A stretch of DNA of 64,000 nt from Eublepharis macularius (lineage: Eukaryota > Chordata > Lepidosauria > Squamata > Eublepharidae). Under the pieces are notes generated by a model that was not told the origin of the DNA, ran no database searches, and was given only the letters and a program-made list of their open reading frames with translations. The translations under genes were made by a program, and so were the position numbers. How positions within the stretch are numbered: position 1 is the first letter of the stretch; each line of letters begins with the position of its first letter. The stretch is taken from the NCBI RefSeq assembly GCF_028583425.1, contig NC_072805.1:13774001-13838000 (forward strand). Reading direction: 5' to 3'. Of this stretch, positions 44,101 to 56,100 are shown in pieces.

Positions 44101-47100
44101 TTCCTATTCTGGTGGACCACCAGAGGTGGCAGGTGGCTGTGGCAGGAAACCCAGGCTGGGATCAGGAGCGGAGCAGGTGGCAATGCCTGCTTCCCACCTT
44201 CACCTGGCAGGGATCAGTTGTGGAGCAGGTGGCAATGCCTGCCCCCTGCCTTCACCCAACCAGGATCAGGAGCTATTTTGTACATTGAATTTTATATCTG
44301 TGTTTATGTTTCTAAATTATTCCTATTTATATAAGTGTTTATGCAAAAGCAGTAGCACTTTGCACTTGAATACACTTTATATATTTTGATTGTTGTATTT
44401 CTGTACTGTTTCCCTCCAGTTGTGATTTATCCGCCTAGTTATTGGAATCAGGAGCTTAGCAGGTGGCAATGCCCATCCCCTGCCATCACCCAGCTGGGAT
44501 CAGCAGTGAAACAGGTGGCAATACCCGCCTCTCACCTTCACCCGGCCGGGATCAGGAGCGGAACAGAAGGCAATGCCCACCGGCCTTCACTCTGCCGGGA
44601 TCAGTCTTGGAGCAGGTGGCCATGCCCGCCCCCCGCCTTCACATGGCCGGGATCAGGAGCGGAGCAGATGGCAATGCCTGCCCCCTGCCTTCACCCGGCC
44701 AGGATCAAGGGGGAACAGTTGGCAATTCCCACCCCCCGCCTTCACCTGGCCAGGATCAGGCACAGAGGAAGAGACAATGCCTGCCTTCCTATCCTCCCCT
44801 TTGTAGAGCCTGTTGTATTTTTTCTCACAACAGGCTTTGTTGTTAGCAATAACATACTTTGTAAACCTCTCTGAGTGGGTGTTTAGTTGTCCTGAAGGGT
44901 GGTATATAAATCGAATGTTGTTGTTGTTATTAAATAAGGATTTGTTTGTAGGCCCTGAACTCTACATAGCTGAATAGTGCAGTTCCCAAGGAGCAGGCTG
45001 AAGCCTTTGCATCCCACTGGTGCTTTTGACCATTTTCTTCTGCTTGGGGGATGATGCGTTCTTCCCTTGAGAGCTGCAAACCAGCTGCTGCTAGGTAGAG
45101 CGCTTGTGTGTTGTACCTCCAGGTCTACTGCCGTATCCCCTGGCAAATCTGCTGAAGAAGCTGCTGCTTGTGCTGTGGGGGAGCTGCCAAACTAGACAGC
45201 AAACGAAAGAGTTGGTACTAGTATTTTTTAACCCTGTCTTTGCCATATGCAAGTTGCTGTTCTCCCTCCTGGTTTCCTCATTAAAATGGGAGCAGTGGCT
45301 TTGGTTAAAAAGATGACACAGCGTGTTGCAAATGAAAAGGGCCAAACCAATAGTAAAGACTTGTATTAGGGCTCATACAGAGTTCTTTCCTGGTTTTTCT
45401 TTTTCAGGCTGGCTGCTGGTTCCACCAGATTCTGTGCTGGCATCGTGAGCACCGCACGACATCTGTCCATTGAGCTGAAGATGGCCAGCTATTCAAACAA
45501 GCTCTATCAGCAACTCGAGCAAGAGACGGGCATAAAAACTGGTAAAGAGGGGGAGTTTTCTTTAAATGGGCAGGGTGGTGTCTACCGAAATCTCAGAAAG
45601 GTGGCTGGCCATCATGTCCGGGTTGTGGGGAGAGGCGGGTGCCATTGCCCTGCACGGCTTGTTTCACCTCCCTTATGATTAGCCAACCCCAAACCTATTA
45701 TATAAAATAGGGAGAAACTTCCCCCCTTCCTCCTTATAATTTCATGGGGTAGGTTAGCCTGAAGAGGTAACGACGTGGCCCAAAGTCTGCCCCAGTGAGC
45801 TTCACAAATGAACGAGCACCTAAGTCTGGGGTTTTCTGGTCTACCATATGCTCGAGCCAGCTAGCCCCCCCTCTAGAAGTTACATTAGTACCGTACCGTA
45901 GTTTAAAGCTCCTGGAAGTGATGTCTTTTCCCAGAGCATGCCAGACTCTCACCCGTTGCCGGTCTCTCGTTCTAGGTTATGTGAGAAGTGGCTCGATCTC
46001 GCTAGCTCAGACGCAGGACCGGCTGATCTCCCTGAAGCGCATTGCCTCACGGCTCAAGTATGTGCGGGGAGGGGAGTGCTCCTTGAGTGCCAAGCATTCT
46101 GGAGCAGCCTTTGAGCTGTCTTTGGTTTGTGGCAGGGTCATGGGGATCCCATGCGAGCTCATCCCGCCAAAGAGAGTGGCACAGCTTCACCCGCACATCA
46201 ACATCCACGACCTGGTGGGAGCCATGTATGTACCAGAGGATGCAGTGGTATCGTCTGCTGACGTGAGCCTCGCTTTGGCACGTGCTGCCTCTGTGAACGG
46301 TACGGCTTTTCAGTACAGCAGCAGAGCTGCTTGGGGAATGCTAGTCAGTGAACCTGTTCCTGTAAACAGAAAAGGATGATCATTGCATCCTGCTCCGTTG
46401 AGACTGAGGGCAGAACGGTGTGTTAGAGTGAACAGTGAACTGTCACCGAAAATGGTATGCTCTTAAATCACGTTCCCTCCCCTGCTTGCCCCCGCCTCCA
46501 ACATCTAGTTCAGTATCTTCTGTGTCCTAACTCATTTATTTACTTTTAAAAAATAATTGTGGTCTTGTTCTTCTTCCAGCAGCTAAGGCTTAAGCTAGAC
46601 AATGTGAGCATCACTGGGACATTTTTCTTCTCTCGTGACCAGGGCTTTTTTTCATCAGGAACGCAGTGGAACAGAGTTCCGGCACCTCTTGAAAGTGGTC
46701 ACATGGCTGGTGGCCCCGCCCCCTGATCTCCAGACAGAGGGGAGTTAAGATTGCCCCCCCCCGTGCCAATCTAAACTCCCCTCTGTCTGGAGATCAGGGG
46801 GCGGGGCCACTGGCCATGTGACCATTTTTGCAAAGGGCAATTTAAACTTTTAAAAACTCCCCCCTTGTTCCAGCTGACCCAAAATAATGTCATTGTGCAG
46901 TCCTGAGTTCTGCCACTGAGTTCCACCACCTCTTTTCCCAGAAAAAAAGCCCTGGTCATGACATATTAGTTCATTTAGAAGACTTGCCATGTCTTCATTA
47001 GCATCCTTAGGAATCTTCCTCAGCAATTCCCTTATGGTTTCCCCATGCTCTTTTTATTCCACGGCAATTTTTGTATTATGCTCTTCAGAAAGTAACCTTT

Positions 47101-50100
47101 CAGTATTGGTTGGCTGTAAAGTTGAGATGGTCTAGCCATCTTTGTCTGTGGTTTTCCTTCAGCAACTTCTTTTAGGAAACTTGCAGTAGCTTGAAGTTCC
47201 ATTTTTTAAAAAAAAAAATCTTTACACCGTACAATTGATGTACTCTGTCTCTTGGGAAGTACTCCTGCCAAACAACATCAGCCACGAATGTGGTGACTGT
47301 TCCTCCTCGCCAATAATAATAGGTGATAGTGATGGAGACTTTGGAAGAGATGATGTCATTGGATGCTTCTGGGAGGGCAGGGGCGGGAAATGCATCCTTG
47401 CCCACAACATGTTGTTACAATATTTGGTGGCAACCATGAACATCATCTCCAGTTCCACTTTTAAGCTGCAGTCCAGTGGGCAGTTACTCAGGAGCAAGTC
47501 CCATTGAATTCAGCAGGACTTCCAAGTTAAAGCATAGCGTCTGGTGGCAAGCGCTTTACCCAAGGGCACCTAATGAATGTGTATTGGAACGCTCCGGTTT
47601 TCTGTCTATTGATCAGTGTTTGCCTAGTAGCCTCCATGTGTGGCCTACTGTTTATTTTAAAAGAAATCCTGTGGTCCACTAACTTATTTTAAATTTTCAA
47701 ATTAAGAATGCAAGCTCAAGATCTTTCAGCAGTCAAGCGATAACTAACTAGTCATCCTTGACTGTACAAGGGAGACTTAGATTGAATCAGACCACTGGTT
47801 TTGTCTTGCTCGGTATTATCTATTTTGACTGGTAGTACCTTTCCAGGGTCTTCTCTTCCTCTCCCCCAATTCACCTATCTAAAATCTCTTTAATTGGAGA
47901 AACCAGAAATTGGCCGTAGACTTTCCGCCAGCAGAGCTTGTGCTCCACTGCTTTGCCACAGCTGCTCCCCAGGCATGAACCCACGAAGTCCAGCATTCTT
48001 TTCCAGAATCTCAGCTGGTGGCTGGGGGTCCAGCAGCGCCCTGCGATCTACTCTCCACCCACACAGGCTTTAAATTGTCTCCCGGTGAGTTTACTGCTAT
48101 CAGAACATTGTAACTTCCAGCCTGTGTTGAGAGGGAACAGCTGCTCAGCCCTGCCCTCCTCTGAGCCAAGGCCCTGTAAGAACGCCTGCCTCCTGGAGCC
48201 TGTTGCTAAAGAGACTTCAGTCCTGGGCTGCTGATGGGATCCAGCTTTGCCCCCAAGTGAGCCAGCCTGGTACATCCAGGACAGTCCCGGGCTATTGTTA
48301 GTTGTACATTTTGTCAGTTTTGTTTCTTTCAATATTTTTATTTGTTTAAATTACTAATCTGTATTTTGATATTATTGTAAGCTGCTCTGAGTCCTGTAGG
48401 GAATAAGTATGGAAAACATGTTAAAATACAATCCAATATAATACAATAAAATAATACTGAGCCGCCTAAGCACTTAGCTGGTCAAAGATGTGACGTCTTA
48501 GTTCAGACTCTGTTAATTTGTGCTGTGGCACGCAGGATTCCATCGGCGTTTCTTTGGAAGGGGCCGTGTGGCCTGCCTGCTCGTCTGATGTCCTTTGCCT
48601 GCCTTCTCTACTCAGGTGTCCAGATCCACGAGCGGACGAGTGTCATCCACGTTGTCTGCCAGAAGGGCTGCGTGGCTGCAGTGGAGACTGATAGAGGATC
48701 GATTGAGTGCCAGTATTTTGTTAACTGTGCTGGACAGGTCAGGTGCTAATTGTTTTGTACGGCCACTTTTACGGACGGGTATGTCGGGCCAGTAATTGCT
48801 GTTGATTATTTTGGTTTTCCCTCTGATGTTTCTCCTTCAAAAGGTTCTAGGGGAGCTTCCAAATCTACCTTCCAGCTTTAAAACGTATTCTCGAGGCTCA
48901 ACGAGATGCTTCTTCTGCATTTATTTTAGAAGAATTGTTTTCTTTTACAAATGCAGCTCTTGGGGTTGCTTTATCCAGGAAGAGAATAATTTGGGGGGCG
49001 GGGGAGGGGGTAACCTTTCCTCCGCTGCCATTGTCTCTCTGGAACATCCCACCCCTGAGCTGCATTTACCACCCCTGAGATAAAAAACACAAGTGTCTGT
49101 AAGTTTTCCCTAGCAGGAGCCAAAGCAGCAAAATAGTGTTTATTTTTAAAAAGGAGGAAATGGCAGGGAAGGAAAGGGTTAAAGTCTATAAAGCAACCCA
49201 GAGGCTGTGTTCGCAACAGAGACAGGGATGTGTAGTTGAGCACTCAGATGCTCACACGCAGGCGAGTCTCTTCTGTTGCCATACAGGGACAGTCTGCAGA
49301 GAAAGAGAAACTCACCCAGCATTTTAATGTCTGGTTGCAGTCCATCCCTGTAGGGTTGTTTTTGGGACATCCATCTGGCAGGGGCTGGTTTCGGGCTAGA
49401 GTGGATCGTGTGCTCTGCACAATATGGTGCGGAGGGGAAGACTCCCAGCTTTCATTTTGCTTCCCCTGATCAGGAGGAAGAAAAAGGAGCTGCAGGGCAT
49501 TCTAAATAAGTAGTCTCAGCTGACTATTGCCCTGGCCGCCATAGCTCTTGTCTGCCTTCCCAGCAGCATATCCGGTTCATTGTCACAATCAGGAATACTT
49601 CCGTGGTTTGCAAAGGCCGTTCTTGAGCCGTGCCTGGGGCAGGGGCAGGGGAGAAACCTGCCGTCTACATTGACAGTAACTTGCCTTCTTTGATTTCAGT
49701 GGGCTTATGAGCTGGGCCTTTCCAATGAGGAGCCGGTCAGCATCCCACTGCACGCCTGCGAGCACTTCTACCTCCTGACACGCCCTCTGAAGTCACCCTT
49801 GGAGAGCAACATGCCAAGTGAGGTCCCTTCCTCTCCTTTCTGTAGTTTGTGGAAGCTGCTTGCGGGGAAGCCCCTCTCGGCTTCCCTGCAAGCGCTCCAG
49901 TGGTATTCTTTGGTGCCGTACAGAGGACACAGAGGCCTGCTGGTTGAGCACTCTGGTTCTTCTTGGGCCGGGAGCTTGGGAGTCTGTTTCAGTAGCGTGC
50001 AGTTCTCTGCAGGTGAGACTGCCTTGCTTCTGTTTTCCTGTTTCACGCTGCTTGCCGCGTACTGTTTTTTTGTCTCCACACAGTCCCCTAAGCGTTAACT

Positions 50101-53100
50101 CCACTCCTGATCAAAGTCATGTAGGTTTCAGTGTGGAGGTTCTACAGCAGTCTCTGTAAGCAGTGGACCAGTGGGTGGTTGCGAGAGAAACAGGAGTGAG
50201 AGTATAGAGGGAGTGTTGGGATTGGCTGGTGGCCCATTTGGATTCCAAGTGCTTTGAGCAGAAACATCCTTGGCAAAGAGCCCTGCCCCTGGGCCCCAAT
50301 AGAAGGACATTTTGACATGTGAGCAGATACCTCAGCGCCAGATACGGGCCAGCTGTGCCTTCAAAGCAGCGGAGAGCCAGCCTGGTTCACAGCTCTGTTC
50401 CTCTTAGAGTTCCTTTGTTTGGGGCCTGTGTTTTGACAGCCACGCCTTTCCCCTTCCCTCCACAGCTATTGTGGACCCTGACGGGAGGATTTACATTCGC
50501 AGCTGGCAAGGGGGAATCCTCTCGGGGGGCTTTGAGAAGAACCCCAAGCCGATCTTCACGGAAGGCAAGAACCAGCTTGAGATTCAGAATTTACAAGAGG
50601 ACTGGGACCACTTTGGTAAGGATCTCTCCCCTTTCCCCACCATGTTCAACCAACGCTGAGTAGCGCTGCGGCATCCCTCGTTGCTCCAGTGTCGCTGTGC
50701 CATGTAGCGTCGCCAAAGCTGTGCGCAGGAAGCTGTCTCCACTCCAGAGAAGCAGTTCAGGCCACAGAATAAAAGCCTGGCAGACATAAGGCTTTTTAGC
50801 ATTCACACAGTCTGTGTGTTGCCCGTCCATACAAACAGGCTAAGGGCTTCTAGAAAATGTGGTTTTCTTTTTAGGATTTCAGGTGCTTTGTCTTGACTTG
50901 TCTTGTCTTGGGAAACAGAGCCCCTTCTGAGCGCCCTTCTCCGGAGGATGCCAGGACTGGAGGCTCTGGAGATCGTGCAGCTGGTCAATTGCCCCGAATC
51001 CTTCACTCCAGACATGCGATGCATCATCGGAGAGTCCCCAACTGTGCAGGGCTACTTCGTCCTGGCTGGGATGAACTCTGCGGGCACCTCTTTTGGTGGG
51101 GGAGCAGGCAAGTAAGTGGCTCACCCACACCTCTCCACGGTGTCCTGCTGTGTGCGTTCTACCTCCTCCAAGGTTTTTTTTGTCCCAAACTGAGTGGGGC
51201 TGAGCAGTACAGTTTTCCAGCAGAGAAGCAGCAAACAGAAGAAGGGGGCTGAACTTTCCCCGTGGCTTTTCCAGCACTCTCCTGGCTAGCACTCCCACAC
51301 ACAGTCCAGACCTGCTTGTCATAATCGATGGACTGGACTGGGATAGTGGGAATTTATCTTACATGCGTATAGGAGTGGACCTGGAAAAGGCGTTACCATA
51401 GCGCATCTCTCCACTCCACCCAGCGCCGTCTCCATTAGAAACAGCACCTTCTTTGATTCACCTTGCCTACATAAAGCAGCAGCTGGGCTTTGGAGACTCG
51501 TGGTGGGGTCAGAACGTGCCATTCTACTCTGAATGATTTTGGCCCGGTCTGTCTTCCGTATCGCTTTCCAGATGTGCAGGATGGGTAGGGGCAGCATGCC
51601 CTGCTTTCTCTGTCGTTTCTCAGCCGTAGTTGTAGCTGGCCAGAAGTTAATATTTTTGCAGCCTTGGGTATTTGATAGTGTAGGCAGGACTTCCCTTAGC
51701 CCTCCAGTCAGGGCGTTGTGGGTTTGCTGTGATGCCAAAGGAGGGCAGCAGCGATGCACAGCTGAGCTCCCCGAGAACTTAAGACTTCCATTTTGAGAAG
51801 TTAGTCAGTTTTCGAGCCACGGCTGTTCTGAAAATATGCTTGAAAGGGCCTGCTGGAGTCCCAGAGGGGTTAGAGGCAAGACTTCAGTGCTCTGAACAGC
51901 TTTTTGCTCCTCCCACAACCAGCACAATTAGAACACACGATGCAGAGATTTGCAGAATGGTGAGCAAATACGTTGAATAATGCAGTTTGACCGAACCTGC
52001 ATGCTGTCCATGGAATTCACCTTTTCTTGATCCAGAATTTGATTTAAAAAAAAAAAAAGCAGATTACATGCAGTCCTGTCTATGGTTTTTTGGCTAACTT
52101 ACTTTCAAAGCCCTTTTAATCTTCGCCTGGTGAGGACAGTGGTTTTCTCTCCTAGGGCCAGCCATTTTAAGCAGAGTTACACGCCTATAAGTCCATTGAA
52201 GTCATTGGGCTTAGAAGGGTGTAACTTTGCTTGGAATTGCACTGTTGGTCACTTATTTCTCAAAAGGGTGCAGAGACTGGGAGCTTTGGCCTTGTTTTGT
52301 AAAAAGAGTCTGTGCAGACAACTGTTTTAGGCATGCTGAGGCATCCTATGCATAACAGCCGAGCCGTATTGGTGACGACTCACCTCTTCTGGCGCAGGCG
52401 TACTGCAGGTTCACCTGTGTCAGGATAAAAGGTCAGTTGTCCACACGGTAAGCCTCTGAGGGGCCGCAGAGCGGGCATGGAGGTGCAGAACAGGGGAGCC
52501 CCAGCCCCCTGGTGGGGCATTGGAGGTCCGTGCTGGGCCTTCGTGCCGCTGGCAGCAGGCCTCTGAGGGGCCGCAGAGGTGGTGGGGAGGCACAGAACAG
52601 GGTCACCACCACCCACCGCGGCCTTCCTGTTGCCTCCGTGCCGGCTGCTAGAGCCCATTGTATTTATTTTCACAACAGGCTCTGCTGCTACGGGTATAAT
52701 AAACATCCTGGGCTGTGACCTCATCCCTGCAGTCTCTGAGAGTAACCAAAAAAAGTATTCTCCCTTCTCTGTTGCACCCGGTGATGTTGCTTTGTGAGTC
52801 ATGCTTCGTGACTCCTAAGGGCAGCGCACGCCTCTCCTGAAAACTGTCCCTTCTGCCCCACCTAATCCCCCCGTTCCTCCTTGTCTTCCTCTCTGGACAG
52901 ATACCTGGCTGAATGGATGGTGAACGGCTATCCCTCTGACAACGTCTGGCCCCTGGACCTGAAGCGCTTCGGCGCTTTGCAGGGCAGCCGCACCTTCCTC
53001 CGCCACCGTGTCATGGAAGTCATGCGTAAGTCACCTGCTCCCGAATTTGCAACGATTCGCTTACCCTCAGTTCATGCTCGGTGTTAGGGTGTCATGGGCT

Positions 53101-56100
53101 CTGTGGTGGTGGAGTTGGGAAACTGTCCGGAGTGTCCAAGCTTCGAAAGTGACAAAATTTGGCATAGAGCAATTACAAGTCTGGTTGGATTCTTCATATG
53201 TAGCAGTTGGTTGCCTGCAAGGTGTGCAGGATTGGCCTGTCCCAAAGAGAGCATTTGGGTAGGGATGAATACCATTGATGGGAGAGCCCATTAGGACTCC
53301 AAGGGGGTAAGATGATTGGAGTGTACACAGAAGAATGGCTGGCCTAGGAGCTACACCCTATTGAGAGTGGAGGATCTCAGTAGACTCAACTCATTTAATG
53401 TAAACCATGGTTTCAATTGAAGAATAGTTTATTGTGGAGTAAGGTTGTTACGGAATTCCCTTCTTTGGAGATTTTCTGTTCAAGGCCAGGGACTGGTATT
53501 TTTCTGAGATTTTCAGGAGTAACGCGATGTTCCTGCTTGGATGAGAAAGATGATGGCTATGCCTCCCTTCCTGTGCTTTTGACACTACGGTTCTGTGGCC
53601 CGTCTAGCCCTGATCTATGACCTGAAAGTTCCACGCTGGGATTTCCAGACTGGCAGGCAACTGCGCACGTCACCCCTCTATGACCGGCTGGATGCCCAAG
53701 GAGCTCGGTGGATGGAGAAGCATGGGTTCGAGAGGGCCAAGTACTTTGTGCCCCCTGGGAAAGGTGAGAGTAGTCCTCTTTCATGGTCTGTCTGCGGTCC
53801 TACAGATGGGTTCAGCACCAGCACTGAAGTCAACCCTGGAGAGGTCTAGAGTTTTAGCCAAAGGAGAGGGAGCTCAAATCTACCGAAGGAATACTAATAT
53901 CCATCTGCATTTACCTTGAGGGGGAGAGGCAAGCTAGTTCCTGTTCATGTCTGTTTTGACTGCCAAATAGTAAACAGCTGTGTTGGTTCTCCGGAGAATT
54001 TCCTTTCTGTTCTAGTTTTTACCTCTAGTTTGATTTTAAGAATTTTCCCTCCCACATTATTTCTCACTTTCATCCCTTTTCTCATCTTGCCACCCTCTCC
54101 TTACCTGCTTTTTAAAAAGTTCCACAGCTGCAGATGAAACTTACTAGCCTCTGAGAGCCTCTGCAGAGGAAACCAGCCTCTGAGAGCCACAACTTCTTGC
54201 CTTTTTGTGTTGAGCGGAAAGCCATAAAAAGGTCCCTGCTCTTGCTGCGCTGAGCTTTATAGTGCCTTCTGGGAAGAACCACGTTTCCTAATGGAGGGCT
54301 CTTCTTTGAGAGTGCTCCTTGTTTCCCCTGGAGATGGCTCCGTTGATCCTGCCGCCCCTTGCCATGATCTGCTGCAGGAGTCAAGGCTCAACAAGCTGCT
54401 TCCACACTTCCAGTTTAGACAACAGCTCTTGGGATTTAAAGGGAAACCAGCTGACGAGCATTCTCCACTCCACCAGTGCGCTTGGAACCGAGCAAGCCTC
54501 ACAAGGGTTCAGTTGAAACAAAGGTGCAGCAGAGGTGAAGCTGGACAAGAGAGAGAGAGAGCAGACAAAACAGACGGAATCTGGAACTTCACTAGACAAG
54601 AATGTGTCTGGTTTTTTCCATTTTGACATTGGCTGTACCGTCCTGTGTGTACCTAAGCCCTTGCCTACCTTGGTACCAAAATCATTACCAGTTCTGCCAG
54701 GCAATGTAATAAGATTTACTCTTCTCATTCGACGTACCTCTGCACTATCTTCTCTCCAAAAAAAGCCCCGTGGCACAGAGCGGTAAGCTGCAGTACTGCA
54801 GCCCAAGCTCTGCTCACGACCTGAGGCCGATCCTGGCGGAAGCCGGGTTCAGGTACCCGGCTCAAGGTTGACTCAGCCTTCCATCCTTCCGAGGTCGGTA
54901 AAATGAGTACCCAGTTTCCTGGGGGTAAAGTGTAGACGATGGGGAAGGCAATGGCAAACCACACTGTAAAAAGTCTGCCAAGAAAATGTTGTGATGCGAC
55001 ATCCTCCCATGGGTCAGTAATGACTCAATCCTTGCACAGGAGACTCACTACCTTTACCTACCTTACCTTCTCTCCAAGAGTAGCCAGAAAGATCTCCATC
55101 ACATTCTCACAATGCGGAAGTGGATGGCATGGAGGGTAGCCATCCTTAGCTGCATTTCCACCCTCTGACTACCTGGGGAGGGGCTGTGGCTCAATTGGAG
55201 AGCATCTCTTTGGCACACCAAAGGTCTCAGGTTCAATCCCCAGCATCTCCAGTTAAGAATCAGGTAGCAGGTGATGTGAAAGACCTCTAGCTGAAGCCAT
55301 GGAGCGCTGCTGCCAGTCAGAGCAGACAAGACTGACCTTGATGGACTATTGGCCTGATTCACCATGTTTCATGTGTGTTCGTGTGTGTGCATGTACAAAG
55401 TCTGGCTTAACTCCTGCGTGTCAGACTGTGGCTTGCTAAAAGTTGCGACTCAGCCCACCTCCTGCAATAAGACAAAAGTCCTTTGATTTCAAAAGGCTTT
55501 ACTGGAGATAGTCAACCATTAGAGTACACATTCCAAGATACACTGATCTTAGCTGAACTAGGAAATTGTTACGAATGCCAAGCAAAGGATGAGCTACAGA
55601 ATAAGCAGTTCCCCTCAGGCCCCATCCTCCCCCACAGTTCTCAAAACAAACAACCCAAGGGTGAGAAAAGGAAAGTTTCTCAAGGGTGTCAGGAAGGCAG
55701 ACGTAAGTAGACACAACAATCCTCTTCTCTCTGTAAGGCTTCCAGCAGCAGGCTTCCCACCTGCAAGAAGCACACTTAATACACTGACAAGATTAAAATG
55801 GAGTCTCTTTGGCTTAAACACAAATCAGAACCTGACACTGCGAGCTGTCTGCCAGAAAGCTCTGGGCAGCAAAAGGAGAACATTTCTGTAGCTCAGCTAT
55901 AGAAACACGCCACCTCCCTTCCACCTCCCTCTCATAGTAACCTCAACTAACCACTTCCAAGTTCACAACAAAAAATTTTCCAGCACTGTTTTAAGGGGCT
56001 CCTCAATTTGGACATATTCCCCCCATTTCTGAATGAAGGGAATGGCAGGAACGGGTTTTTTTATGGGACTCAGAAATGTTTCACAGATGTTCTCAGAAAT

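Larger units (their letters stand above)
44060..44846 (+). mobile_element. Helitron-like non-autonomous element carrying a 52-bp minisatellite
   Basis: Starts TCTTATTATATAAAAGAG directly after an A and ends TTAG, probably a mutated CTAG. Ten bases before the end is a perfect 10-bp-stem hairpin, AGCCTGTTGT (44807-44816) with ACAACAGGCT (44827-44836). 5'-TC, 3'-CTRR, the subterminal hairpin, A|T insertion and absence of target duplication are the Helitron hallmarks. No Rep/helicase frame exists. The interior is a tandem array (see next entry). The 5' end also resembles vertebrate Helitron ends I remember. Confidence 0.8.
43895..44937 (+). mobile_element. tRNA-derived SINE split by a Helitron-like insertion
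   Basis: The head and core (TTGGTGTAGTGGTTAAGAGC ... GTGATTGTTCTGGGGATAA) end at 44059. The matching tail (CAATAACATACTTTGTAAAC ... GGTGGTATATAAATCGAATG) resumes at 44847. Aligned with the intact copy at 32834, the two halves fit with no target duplication, interrupted only by 44060-44846. Confidence 0.85.

Noticed and set aside
44150..44760. Regularly spaced repeats resembling a CRISPR array
   Set aside because: Units are contiguous tandem copies with no unique spacers, in a vertebrate intron.
44386..44874. 162- and 127-codon frames with repeated Pro/Gly/Asp motifs
   Set aside because: They are translations of the 52-bp minisatellite. The period is not a multiple of three, so the repeated peptides shift frame between units.
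55174..55260. Possible tRNA gene
   Set aside because: A-box and B-box are present, but the sequence continues into a SINE body and has no proper acceptor stem. It is a tRNA-derived retroposon head.
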